Assembly (NCBI GenBank): GCA_022825725.1
Contig: JAJDWE010000081.1
Location: 1 to 64,000 of the forward strand
Source of the DNA: Gemmatimonadota bacterium
Lineage (GTDB): Bacteria > Gemmatimonadota > Gemmatimonadetes > Palauibacterales > Palauibacteraceae
Direction: 5' to 3'
Length of the DNA: 64,000 nt
The notes below the pieces were generated by a model. That model worked only from the letters and a program-made list of their open reading frames with translations. It searched no databases and was not told the origin of the DNA. Position numbers and translations under genes: made by a program. This document shows positions 44,181-52,734 of the stretch, one piece after another (position 1 is the first letter of the stretch; each line of letters begins with the position of its first letter).

Positions 44181-45677
44181 GTGGAGGCGAACCGCGCCCT
44201 GATCACGCTGCTCGCCGTGGGCGCCTATCTCGCGCTCTGTATCGGCGTGGGACTCTGGTCGCTCCGCCGCACGAAGTCCACGAGCGATTTCTTCGTGGCC
44301 GGGCGAACTCTGGGGATGTTCGTGACGGCGTTCGCGATCTTCTCGAGTACGATGAGCGGCTTCGGGTTCGTCGGCGGTCCCGGCCTCATGTACTCGATGG
44401 GGACGAGTTCGATCTGGATTCTCGGCACGATCGTCATCTCCAACATCATCGTCCTCAACCTGGTGGCGAAACGCATCCGTATGGTGTCCGAGCTTCGCGA
44501 GTGCGTATCGCTCCCGGACGTGGCGGCCGCCCGGTACGGGAAACAGTCGGTGCGGGCTTCCGTGGCCGTCGTGATCCTGCTCGGCGTGCTCGGCTATCTC
44601 GCGACGCAGATCCTGGCCATGTCGATCGTGCTGCAGGGGGTGCTGGCGGAGGCCGGCGTGCTGGAGAACCCGAGCCTTGCGCTCTGCGTCGCCATTTCGT
44701 GCTCGGTCCTGATCTTCTACTCGGTCACCGGCGGGATCGTGGCCTCCGTCTACACGGACGTGATCCAGGGCGTCATCATGGTCGTCGCATCCGTCCTCGT
44801 CTTCGCCACGGTGCTCGGAACATTCGACGGCGGGCTGACCGAGATCAGCCGGATCGTGGCGGCCGACGACCGGGCGGCGGGCGGGCCGTGGGGAACGATC
44901 GGCCTCGTGGGCGGGCTCGCGTGGTTCTTCGTGTTCGGCATCGGGGTCGCCGGGCAGCCGCACATCATCACCAAGTTCATGATGCTGCGGCGCATGAAGG
45001 AACTGCGCTACGTGATACCGGTCGGCGTCCTCGCCTACAGCTTCGCGGCGCTGCTCTGGATCGGGATCGGCTTCGCGATGCGGGCCCTGGTCATTACCGG
45101 CGGGCACCCGGCGCTCGCGACCCCGGACGCCGCCTCACCGGAGTTTCTGCAGGTTTTCACGCACCCGTTGCTCGCCGGCGTCGTCTTCGCCGCGCTGCTC
45201 GCCGCGATCATGTCCACGGCGGACGCGTTCCTGAACATCGGGACAGCCGCCATCATGCACGATCTGCCAAACGCCATCCGGGGCCGGTCGCTCGGCAACG
45301 AACTCGCGTGGGCCCGCATCATCACGGTCCTGCTCGCGATCTCGGCCGCACTGGTGGCGCTCTATGCCGACGACCTCGTGGCGCTGCTCGGCGTGTTCGG
45401 CTGGGGCACGTTCGCGGCGGGCCTCGTTCCCGTCATCGCGATCGGACTCAACTGGAAACGGGCCAACGCCCTCGCGGCCAACGTCGCCATCGCCAGCAGC
45501 CTGCTCGTCAACTTCGGGCTCCGGTCCGGCTTCGGGTTCGGCACCGTGCGCCTCCCGTACGGCGTCGACCACGGGGCGGCGGCGCTCCTCGTCTCCCTCG
45601 TCCTCTTCCTCTCCATCTCCTTCCTCACGAAGCCCGATCCCATCCCCCGCGACGTCGAGCGCGTGATGGAACTCTGA
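44181..45677 (+). CDS. Sodium:solute symporter (SSS family)
   Basis: A 498-aa polytopic protein with about 13 helices. Signature blocks are TKSTSDFFVAGRTLGMFVTA, IFSSTMSGFGFVGGPGLMYS (helix 2), LPDVAAARYGKQSVRASVAV, FYSVTGGIVASVYTDVIQGV and AALLAAIMSTADAFLNIGTA, the last being the SSS signature with a conserved serine/aspartate pair. It imports an organic solute (amino acid, proline-like, sugar or carboxylate) with Na+. The substrate cannot be told. The start is GTG at 44181, six bases after the small membrane protein. Confidence 0.92.
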   Translation: MEANRALITLLAVGAYLALCIGVGLWSLRRTKSTSDFFVAGRTLGMFVTAFAIFSSTMSGFGFVGGPGLMYSMGTSSIWILGTIVISNIIVLNLVAKRIRMVSELRECVSLPDVAAARYGKQSVRASVAVVILLGVLGYLATQILAMSIVLQGVLAEAGVLENPSLALCVAISCSVLIFYSVTGGIVASVYTDVIQGVIMVVASVLVFATVLGTFDGGLTEISRIVAADDRAAGGPWGTIGLVGGLAWFFVFGIGVAGQPHIITKFMMLRRMKELRYVIPVGVLAYSFAALLWIGIGFAMRALVITGGHPALATPDAASPEFLQVFTHPLLAGVVFAALLAAIMSTADAFLNIGTAAIMHDLPNAIRGRSLGNELAWARIITVLLAISAALVALYADDLVALLGVFGWGTFAAGLVPVIAIGLNWKRANALAANVAIASSLLVNFGLRSGFGFGTVRLPYGVDHGAAALLVSLVLFLSISFLTKPDPIPRDVERVMEL

Positions 45678-45749
45678 GGTTCGAAACCTCGGGCGTGATG
45701 GCACGTAGAGTGCCCCGGCCGACCGAACCAACTTCGCTCCAGGATTCCC

Positions 45750-46658
45750 ATGTCGGAACCCGACATCGCCCGTCTTTCGGGCGTGACCCATCGATACGGC
45801 TCGGTGGTCGCGCTGGAGGAGGTGGACCTCGAGGTCCGGCGCGGCGAGGTGCTGGCGGTGCTGGGTCCCAACGGAGCGGGCAAGACGACCGCGATCCACC
45901 TGCTGCTCGGGAGCCTGCCCGTGCAGATCGGAAGAGCGACCGTATTCGGGCAGCGACCCGACGCCCCCGGGGTTCGGGCGCGCCGAGGCGCGATGCTCCA
46001 GATTTCCGGCGTTCCCGATACGCTGACGGTAGGCGAGCACATCGACCTTTTCCGCGCCTACTACCCTGCTCCCGTCCCGGCTTCCGATCTGCTCGCCATG
46101 GCGGGGATCGAGGGACTCGAGGGACGGAGGTTCGGCAAGCTCTCCGGGGGACAGAAGCAGCGGGTGATGTTCGCCCTCGCCCTCTGTGGCGATCCGCAGC
46201 TCGTTTTCCTCGATGAGCCCACGGCGGGCCTCGACGTGGAAGTCCGGCGCGGGCTGTGGGAGGAAATTCGCCGCCACCGCGACTCCGGCCGGACCACGGT
46301 TCTGACGACGCACTATCTCGAAGAGGCGGACGCGCTCGCCGATCGAATCGTCGTCCTCCATCGCGGGCGCGTCATCGCGGAAGGCGCACCGTCGACGATC
46401 AAGTCCCGCACCGCCGCGCGCCGGGTGCGCTGCGTGACCCGCGTGACGGTAGACGCCGTGGCGTCCGTGCCCGGTGTCGTCAGGTCCGAGACCAGGGGCC
46501 AACACCTCGAGGTTCTGACCTCCCGCCCCGAGGCGCTGATCCGTGACCTCTTCGACCGGGATCCCGACCTCCACGACCTGACCGTGGTCGGCGCCGGACT
46601 GGAAGAAGCGTTCCTCGCCCTCACACGAGAGTCCGACGAACCGGAACCGGTCGCGTGA
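45750..46658 (+). CDS. ABC transporter ATP-binding protein (ABC-2 type)
   Basis: A 302-aa protein. Walker A is LGPNGAGKTTAIHLLL (about 38-53), the Q-loop ISGVPDTLTVGEHIDLFRAY, the signature KLSGGQKQRVMFALALCGD, Walker B PQLVFLDEPTAGLDVEVRRG, and the H-loop TTVLTTHYLEEADALADR. The C-terminal extension (ARRVRCVTRVTVDAVASVPG) is the DUF4162-like domain of exporter ATPases. It energises the permease encoded next, whose GTG start overlaps this stop. Transport of a drug, lipid or peptide out of the cell is typical; the substrate is unknown. Confidence 0.95.
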   Translation: MSEPDIARLSGVTHRYGSVVALEEVDLEVRRGEVLAVLGPNGAGKTTAIHLLLGSLPVQIGRATVFGQRPDAPGVRARRGAMLQISGVPDTLTVGEHIDLFRAYYPAPVPASDLLAMAGIEGLEGRRFGKLSGGQKQRVMFALALCGDPQLVFLDEPTAGLDVEVRRGLWEEIRRHRDSGRTTVLTTHYLEEADALADRIVVLHRGRVIAEGAPSTIKSRTAARRVRCVTRVTVDAVASVPGVVRSETRGQHLEVLTSRPEALIRDLFDRDPDLHDLTVVGAGLEEAFLALTRESDEPEPVA

Positions 46659-47452
46659 CGGCGGCGAGACGGGCCCATCGGGCGCGCATCTACGCGCTGG
46701 AGGCCTGGTACCAGTTCCTGATGGTGCTGCGGGAGCCCGCCTTTGCGATCCCGACGCTCCTTTTCCCCCTGATCTTCTACCTGTTCTTCGGCGTGGTCCT
46801 GGGCGCGGGGAGTTTTTCCGTCGCCGCGCCCACGTACATGCTGGCGACGTACAGCGTCTTCGGGGTCATGGGCCCTTCGCTATTCGGTTTCGGCGCCGGA
46901 CTCGCCATGGAACGCGACTCGGGCGTTCTCCTCCTCAAACGGACCACCCCGATGCCGGCGGCCGCCTACCTGCTCGCCAAGGTCGCGATGGCGATCGCGT
47001 TCGGAGCGGCCGTCGTCCTGGGGATCTTCCTCCTCGGCGCCCATGGGGCCGGCGTGGTACTGTACCGCTGGCAGTGGTTCGCCCTGGCCGGAGTCGTGCT
47101 CGCGGGAGTGATCCCTTTCTGCGCCCTGGGGCTTGCCGTCGGAGCCTGGTCCAGGGGGCGCGCCGCCGTGGCCATCACCAACCTTGTGTTCCTGCCCATG
47201 GCGATGCTGTCCGGACTCTGGATCCCGATCACGATCTTTCCGGCGGCCCTGCAGGACGTCGCCAACGCGTTGCCGGCCTATCACCAGGCGCAGCTTGCGC
47301 TCAAGATCATTGATATGGACGGGGGACAGACCACGCTCCTGCACATCTCGGTGCTCGGCGTTCAATCGCTCGCCCTTCTCGCCGTTGCCGCTTTCGGCTT
47401 CCGGCGGGCGGGGACCGGCGCCGTCTCGATTCGCCCGGGAGGAACGTCATGA
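46655..47452 (+). CDS. ABC-2 type permease
   Basis: A 265-aa integral membrane protein with six predicted helices: AFAIPTLLFPLIFYLFFGVV, SVFGVMGPSLFGFGAGLAME, AAYLLAKVAMAIAFGAAVVL, WFALAGVVLAGVIPFCALGL, AVAITNLVFLPMAMLSGLWI, and a last helix, ISVLGVQSLALLAVAAFGFR. The cytoplasmic loop MERDSGVLLLKRTTPMPAAA is the typical ABC-2 motif. It starts with GTG overlapping the ATPase stop (GTGA) and ends overlapping the amidohydrolase ATG (ATGA), making a three-gene coupled unit. Confidence 0.93.
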   Translation: MTAARRAHRARIYALEAWYQFLMVLREPAFAIPTLLFPLIFYLFFGVVLGAGSFSVAAPTYMLATYSVFGVMGPSLFGFGAGLAMERDSGVLLLKRTTPMPAAAYLLAKVAMAIAFGAAVVLGIFLLGAHGAGVVLYRWQWFALAGVVLAGVIPFCALGLAVGAWSRGRAAVAITNLVFLPMAMLSGLWIPITIFPAALQDVANALPAYHQAQLALKIIDMDGGQTTLLHISVLGVQSLALLAVAAFGFRRAGTGAVSIRPGGTS

Positions 47453-49275
47453 ATGCGGGAAACCGATCGGGTGCCCGAAGTCTGTGGATTCTTGCAGTCG
47501 CGGCCGGGGGATTCATCGGCGCGCTCGCGACGCTCCCTGTGCCCGAGTCGTCGGCGGCTCCCGGGCAGGAGGTGCCGGAGAGCCGCTTCGCGGTCGTGGA
47601 TGTGACGCTGTTCGATGGCGGAGCATTCCAGCGGAACCAGGATGTGTGGATCGAGGACGGCCGCGTGCGCGCGCTCGGGCCGAGGCTCCGGCTGCCGGAG
47701 GACCTCCCTCGCGTCGACGGGCGGGGCCACACGCTGCTGCCGGGCCTCATCGACGGCCACGTCCACACGTTCGGCGGAACGCTGAACGACGCACTGCGCT
47801 TCGGCGTGACCTCCGTGCTCGACCAGTTCACCGACCCCGCCCTCCTCCCTGGAGCGAAGTCCGCCCGGGACGACATCGCGCGCACGGGCGAGGCCGATCT
47901 CTTCTCGGCGGGCATGCTGGCGACCGCGCCGGGCGGTCACGGCACGCAGTTCGGGATGGCGGTGGAGCCGCTCACGGAGCCCGCGAGCGCCGCGGCCTGG
48001 GTGCGGGCGCGGAAGGACGAGGGTTCCGACTGGATCAAGATCATCTCGGAGGATGGAGCGGCCTATGGCGGCGAGCTGCAATTCCCGGCTCTCGACCGCG
48101 AGACGATCGGCGCACTGATCGCTGCGGCCCATGCGGAGGAAATGCTGGCCGTCGTCCACGTCACGGGGATCGAACGGGCGCTCGAAGCGGTCTCGCAGGG
48201 TGCGGACGGTCTGGTCCACGTCTGGATCGACGAGGTCATCGCCGAGGAGGACGCTCGCCGCGTCGCGGAGGCGGGGGTCTTCGTCGTTCCGACGCTGTCC
48301 GTCATCGCGAGCATGTTCGGCGACTCCACCGGACTGCGGGTGCTCGACGAGACCGACGAAGAGCTGGTCTCGCCCATGCAGTGGGGGACGCTCGGCGATC
48401 GGTCGTATCTGCGCACGGGGACGGAAGACGAGGCGGCGCTGGAGAACGTGCGGCGCCTGCACGAGGCGGGCGTCCGGATCGTCGCCGGCACGGATGCGCC
48501 CAACCCCGGGACGGGGGCCGGGATCTCGATGCACAGCGAGCTTCGCCTCCTGGCGCGGGCCGGTCTGGCCAGTGACGCGGTGCTCGCCGCCGCGACGTCG
48601 GGGGCCGCGGAGGCGTTCCGGATCCCCGAGCGGGGCCGCGTCGCGGAGGGCCACCTGGCCGACCTCGTGCTCGTGCGGGGCGACGTCGAGAGCGATGTGT
48701 CACGCACGACCGACATCGTCACCATCTGGAAGGACGGCTACGCGATCGCGCGCGAGTCCGCCGCGACGGCGTCCGCCCCGGTGATCGCGGCAGCGCCCGA
48801 CGGACCGATCGTCGCCGATTTCGAGGACGGGATCGACGCCGGCTTCGGTTCCGGCTGGCAGGTGACGACAGATGCGATGAACGGCGGCACGTCCACGGCC
48901 GGGCTGGCGGTGGAGGCCGGCGCACTCGTCGTGCGCGGCGAGACCAAGGCGGGGTTTCCGTTCCCCTGGGCGGGCGCCATCTGGTTTACCGGCCCGCAAC
49001 CCATGCAGGCCGCCGACTTCTCGGGCCGCACCACCCTCCGATTCCGGACGAGGGGAGATGGACGTCCCTACACCGTGATGCTGTTCGGGGCCGGGGCTGC
49101 AGGGACCGTGCCGCCCACGGTGCCGTTCACGGCTGGCCCGGAGTGGGCCGTGGTCGAGATCCCGCTCAAGAGCTTCGCCACCGCCGACCCGACGATCATC
49201 GCCGGCCTCGCCTTCGTGACCCAGGCGCCCCTCGGAGCGTTCGCCTTCGAACTGGACGACGTCGAAATCCGCTAA
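47449..49275 (+). CDS. Exported amidohydrolase with C-terminal CIA30-like domain
   Basis: A 608-aa protein. A signal/anchor helix (SLWILAVAAGGFIGALATLP) precedes the amidohydrolase barrel with metal ligands in LIDGHVHTFGG (HxH), SDWIKIISEDG (Lys), LAVVHVTGIE (His), GLVHVWIDE (His) and RIVAGTDAPNPGTGAG (Asp). From about residue 450 a beta-sandwich follows: IVADFEDGIDAGFGSGWQVT, GRTTLRFRTRGDGRPYTVML and GAFAFELDDVEIR. This is the CIA30 / galactose-binding-like fold seen fused to exported amidohydrolases. The start is ATG overlapping the ABC permease stop, so it is made with an ABC exporter. It may hydrolyse a substrate that the exporter handles, such as a cyclic imide, dipeptide or toxin. Confidence 0.88.
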   Translation: MNAGNRSGARSLWILAVAAGGFIGALATLPVPESSAAPGQEVPESRFAVVDVTLFDGGAFQRNQDVWIEDGRVRALGPRLRLPEDLPRVDGRGHTLLPGLIDGHVHTFGGTLNDALRFGVTSVLDQFTDPALLPGAKSARDDIARTGEADLFSAGMLATAPGGHGTQFGMAVEPLTEPASAAAWVRARKDEGSDWIKIISEDGAAYGGELQFPALDRETIGALIAAAHAEEMLAVVHVTGIERALEAVSQGADGLVHVWIDEVIAEEDARRVAEAGVFVVPTLSVIASMFGDSTGLRVLDETDEELVSPMQWGTLGDRSYLRTGTEDEAALENVRRLHEAGVRIVAGTDAPNPGTGAGISMHSELRLLARAGLASDAVLAAATSGAAEAFRIPERGRVAEGHLADLVLVRGDVESDVSRTTDIVTIWKDGYAIARESAATASAPVIAAAPDGPIVADFEDGIDAGFGSGWQVTTDAMNGGTSTAGLAVEAGALVVRGETKAGFPFPWAGAIWFTGPQPMQAADFSGRTTLRFRTRGDGRPYTVMLFGAGAAGTVPPTVPFTAGPEWAVVEIPLKSFATADPTIIAGLAFVTQAPLGAFAFELDDVEIR

Positions 49276-49287
49276 CCGCGGCGACGG

Positions 49288-50748
49288 TCAGCGGACGCCG
49301 ACCTGGCCCGCGACAGCGGCGGTCAGCCTGTTGGGGTCGTAGCCGAGTCCGTCCTTGAATACGAGGCGGACGTTGCGGATGTCCGACGGGCGGAGTTCGA
49401 TGTCGCCCTCGATCACGACGAGGTCCGCGAGCTTGCCCGCTTCGACCGTCCCCAGTTCGTCATCGAGGCCGAGGATGCGCGCGCCGTTGGCGCTCACGAT
49501 CCGGACGACGGCCGCCGGTTCGAAACCCGCCTCGACGAGAATCTCGAAGTTCCGCTGGTCACCGTAACCGGGCAGCGCGCCCCATGCCGGATCGACGCCC
49601 GCGGCCAGCACGCCGCCCGCCTCCACGAAGGCGAGTTCGAAGTCGAGCATATTCTCGAACAGGTTGATCATCCACGGCATCTCCGTCGTCCGGAAGATCG
49701 ACCGCCGCTCCATCTCCGCCTCCACGACGTGATCCGGGAGCGCGTCCAGATCGCGCTCCGTGAGGTCGGGCACCAGCGGCGTGGCCTGTTCGGCGACGGC
49801 CACGGTAGAGGTCATTGCGACGCCGGCGGCGACCATCTCGGAGATCGTCTCGGCCACGCGGGGGTCGTCCATGTCCAATTCGGCGATGCTTCGCTGGTAG
49901 TTGGGGCTGCACTCGTCCGGTTCACGCGTGGTGTCGTATTCGGAGTTGGCCCACAGGCCGTGCTCGAGGTTGTCGATCCCCATCGCCGTCGCCTCCCGGA
50001 AGCCCACCGAGCACAGGTGCGCCGTGACCTTCATCCCCTGGCGGTGCGCCTCGTCGATGATCGTGCCCAGCGCCTCGCGCGTGATCTGCGTGTAGGCCTT
50101 GATCCACTCCGCCCCCTCCGCGGCCCAGTAGCGCACGTACCGGCGCGCCGCCTCCTCGTCTCGAATCGCGTACATCCCAAGATCCCGGAGGCGCTCGTCG
50201 GGGCCGGGGCTGATGACGTACGGGGCGGTGATGAGGATGCGGGGACCCGGAGTCTCTCCCCTTTCGATGGCGCCCTTCAGGGAGATGTCCTGGTACGGGG
50301 AAACGCTCCCGGTCGTCCGCACGGTGGTGACCCCGGCCCCGAGGTAGAGTCGCGGACCCGAGTACTGCATCTGCGACGCGCGCGGCGTGGACTGGTAGTA
50401 GAACATGTGGTTGTGGAGCCCGACCATTCCGGGCATGACCGAATGGCCCTCCAGGTCCAGCCGCTCGGCGCCCGAGGGGATCTCGACCTCGCCCGTCGCG
50501 CCCACGCTCTCGATCCGGTTCCCGCGGATGACGATCGTCTGCCCCGCGCGTGCGGGTCCGCCCGTGCCATCGAAGAGGAGCACGTTTTCGAGCGCGACCA
50601 CGGGCGAGGAGACGGCGAGATAGGACCTCACCTCCCCGGACAGAGCATCGCGGTCCTGGCCCCTCGCCGGTTCTCCGCCGAGAAAGCCGAGAAAGAGGAT
50701 GGCCATCGAACCGAGAATCCGTGTGCAGGGGCGCACTCTCTTCTCCAT
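49288..50748 (-). CDS. Exported amidohydrolase (imidazolonepropionase/prolidase-like)
   Basis: A 486-aa protein. AAGGAG lies eight bases before the ATG (50746-50748). The signal peptide is TRILGSMAILFLGFLGGEPA, RGQ. Barrel ligands are GLHNHMFYY (HxH), WIKAYTQITR (Lys), KVTAHLCSVG (His), NLEHGLWAN (His) and AAGVDPAWGALPGYGD (Asp), all present. Members of this group include prolidases, Xaa-Pro dipeptidases and imide hydrolases found in Gemmatimonadota with S9 peptidases, so peptide or imide hydrolysis in the periplasm is likely. It faces away from the repeat zone at 50826. Confidence 0.88.
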   Translation of the reverse strand: MEKRVRPCTRILGSMAILFLGFLGGEPARGQDRDALSGEVRSYLAVSSPVVALENVLLFDGTGGPARAGQTIVIRGNRIESVGATGEVEIPSGAERLDLEGHSVMPGMVGLHNHMFYYQSTPRASQMQYSGPRLYLGAGVTTVRTTGSVSPYQDISLKGAIERGETPGPRILITAPYVISPGPDERLRDLGMYAIRDEEAARRYVRYWAAEGAEWIKAYTQITREALGTIIDEAHRQGMKVTAHLCSVGFREATAMGIDNLEHGLWANSEYDTTREPDECSPNYQRSIAELDMDDPRVAETISEMVAAGVAMTSTVAVAEQATPLVPDLTERDLDALPDHVVEAEMERRSIFRTTEMPWMINLFENMLDFELAFVEAGGVLAAGVDPAWGALPGYGDQRNFEILVEAGFEPAAVVRIVSANGARILGLDDELGTVEAGKLADLVVIEGDIELRPSDIRNVRLVFKDGLGYDPNRLTAAVAGQVGVR

Positions 50749-50825
50749 GGTCTTGCTCCTTTGTGTTCGGCGGGAATGTCTGAGCGTAGATCCCGTCGTC
50801 CGGCACGGAAAGGTCGGCCCGGTGA

Positions 50826-50972
50826 GGAGGAGAGTGTCGGCGTCGGCTGGCTGGTGAACGCCGCGACCATGCTCCGCCGTCGGGGGGCGCACCGCCGCGG
50901 GGCAGCCACAGGACCGCGGAGCTGATTGGCAGGCGTTCAAGGCTGGCGCCGCCACCGACACTCCCCTCCTCC
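50826..50972. repeat. Hairpin-bounded repeat module 1
   Basis: The arms GGAGGAGAGTGTCGG (near 50827-50841) and CCGACACTCCCCTCC (near 50957-50971) pair at 14 of 15 positions. Inside are GGCTGGTGAACGCCGCG, a variable G+C-rich centre of about 60 bp, and GGCGTTCAAGGCTGGCGCC. No convincing gene is present. Confidence 0.7.
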
Positions 50973-51058
50973 CCTTCCCCACCCCACGCCCGCCCTGCAC
51001 CGCGGAGCAGCGCGGTTTACCAGCCAGCAAGACCGGCCCCCACCGCATCGGCGACGGG
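50973..51058. repeat. Partial third copy of the hairpin repeat
   Basis: Contains GCGCGGTTTACCAGCCAGC near 51010-51028, matching the end block of module 2 (GCAGCGTTCACCAGCAAGC), preceded by the C-rich CCCCTTCCCCACCCC. No matching second arm is seen, so this copy is truncated or strongly diverged. Confidence 0.5.
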
Positions 51059-51211
51059 CGGGTGATGGGCGTGTCGCCGATTGCGCCAGCCTTGAACGCC
51101 CTCGGATCCGCGGACCGGCGATGTACCCGCCCCGCGACGACCCGCACCCCGACCCATCCGGCATCGCCGCAGCGTTCACCAGCAAGCAAGCGGCGACACG
51201 CCCATCACCCG
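51059..51211. repeat. Hairpin-bounded repeat module 2, inverted relative to module 1
   Basis: The 21-bp arms (51059-51079 and 51191-51211, beginning CGGGTGATGGGCG) are perfect inverse copies. Inside, GCGCCAGCCTTGAACGCC comes first and GCAGCGTTCACCAGCAAGC last, so it is module 1 read on the other strand. The inner blocks are conserved, while the arms and centre differ from module 1. Confidence 0.75.
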
Positions 51212-51326
51212 TCCCACCCCGATGCATACCTTGTCTCGGACGGTGATCTCCGTCAGCGTAGATGCAGTCGCCCAGGACGGTTGGACCCGGATGCACCGAA
51301 AGCGGACTTGACCAAGGAGCTTCGCC

Positions 51327-52649
51327 GTGCGCGCTGTAAGAGCTTCGTTCGTTCTCTGCGGGATGTTGGCGGGAGCCGCTTCAGTTCAGGCGCAGGACCG
51401 GTGGCTGGCGATCGAGGGGGGCACGGTCTTCGACGGTACGGGGGCCGTCCACGAGAATGCGACGGTGCTCGTGCGCGGCGACCGGGTCGATCGAATCGGG
51501 CCGGCGGGGCAGGTCGAGATTCCCGCCGGGGCCCAACGCATCGATGCGACCGGCAAGTTCCTCACGCCGGGGTTCGTCGACCTCCACTTCCACTACTCTC
51601 CCGGCTCGCACGCGTCGATCGACGGGACGGGGACCGACGCGAATCCCGAACTTCCGCTCCTCTTCCTCGCCAACGGCGTGACCACGCTGAGGGAGATGGG
51701 ACAATGGATGTCGGATAACGAGACCTGGCTGGCGGGCGTGCGCGCCCAGGGGTATCCGGCGCCGCGGCTCCTCTATTCCGGTCCGATCCTCGATGGGTGG
51801 AACACGGCCTACCCCACCATCTCCCGCGTCCTGCTGGACGAGATGGACGCCCGGATGGCGGCGAACGAACTGATGGATGCGGGCGCGACGTCGCTGAAGG
51901 TGTATTTCCGGCTCTCCCTCGCCCAGATCGCGGCCGTCATCGAGGAGGCCGACCGCCGCAACGTGCCGGTCCACGGCCACCTCGAGATCGTCGACCCCGT
52001 GGCCGCGATCCGGCTGGGGCTGGACGGGATCGAGCACACGAGGTCGGTGGGCAGGGCGCTCGTCTCACCCAAACAGGCGGAGGAATTCCGGCAGGCGGTC
52101 TTCCGCGAGAGCATCTACCGCGGGGCGGGCGGGCTGGCGCTGTGGGCGGCGCTGGATCCCGCCGGGCCGCGCGCCGACGCGCTCATCGAACTCATGCTCG
52201 CACGGAACGTCAACCTGGACGGCACACTGGCCGTCTTCGAGCCGGAGTTCAGCGAGGAGGGCCGCGAGGTGCAGTGGGCGGCGATGCGGAACATGGGCGC
52301 GTTCACGGTGCGCTACGCGAAGGCCGGCGGCCCCGTGACCATGGGCTCGCACGGTTTGGTTGCGAACGCGCCCCCGGGGCTCGCCTTCCAGCGCGAGATG
52401 GAGACTCACGTGGAGTCCGGGATGACGCCGGCGGAGACCCTGATCTCCGCGACCCGGATGGGTGCCGAAGCGTTGCGCCTGCCCGACAGGGGCACTCTGG
52501 CGCACGGCATGCTGGCCGACATCGTGCTGTTCGACGCGAGCCCGCTCGACGACATCGCCAATGCCCGCCGCGTGCACGCCGTGATCCTCGGCGGCCAGGT
52601 GCTCGACCGCGATCGACTGCTCGCGACGGCGGAGGGCCTGGTCCCCTGA
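51327..52649 (+). CDS. Exported amidohydrolase lacking the usual catalytic-site aspartate
   Basis: A 440-aa protein. GTG is preceded by AAGGAG (nine bases). The signal peptide is RAVRASFVLCGMLAGAASVQ, AQ. Ligands are FVDLHFHYSPG (HxH), TSLKVYFRLS (Lys), VPVHGHLEIV (His) and GIEHTRSVGR (His). At the position where GTD is normal, it reads VTMGSHGLVANAPPG, with histidine instead of aspartate. This recurs in some Gemmatimonadota amidohydrolases and may define a subgroup with altered metal chemistry. Predicted periplasmic hydrolase of an unknown cyclic amide or dipeptide. It follows the repeat zone and is divergent from the amidohydrolase at 49288. Confidence 0.85.
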   Translation: MRAVRASFVLCGMLAGAASVQAQDRWLAIEGGTVFDGTGAVHENATVLVRGDRVDRIGPAGQVEIPAGAQRIDATGKFLTPGFVDLHFHYSPGSHASIDGTGTDANPELPLLFLANGVTTLREMGQWMSDNETWLAGVRAQGYPAPRLLYSGPILDGWNTAYPTISRVLLDEMDARMAANELMDAGATSLKVYFRLSLAQIAAVIEEADRRNVPVHGHLEIVDPVAAIRLGLDGIEHTRSVGRALVSPKQAEEFRQAVFRESIYRGAGGLALWAALDPAGPRADALIELMLARNVNLDGTLAVFEPEFSEEGREVQWAAMRNMGAFTVRYAKAGGPVTMGSHGLVANAPPGLAFQREMETHVESGMTPAETLISATRMGAEALRLPDRGTLAHGMLADIVLFDASPLDDIANARRVHAVILGGQVLDRDRLLATAEGLVP

Positions 52650-52734
52650 TCTGACTGTTACATGACAACGGGAACCTTGGGGGCTATTGTGGTGTGTCAC
52701 AGTTATGCAACGGTTTCCGTTACAAACTGGTTAC

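Noticed and set aside
50826-51211. CRISPR array, attC integron cassettes or a retron
   Set aside because: Units are few, inverted rather than direct, with no regular spacers, no integrase, no cas genes and no reverse transcriptase nearby.
50937-51296. Minus-strand 119-aa frame across the repeat zone
   Set aside because: It runs through inverted repeats, is glycine/arginine-rich and has no ribosome-binding site or family; it is better explained by the repeats.
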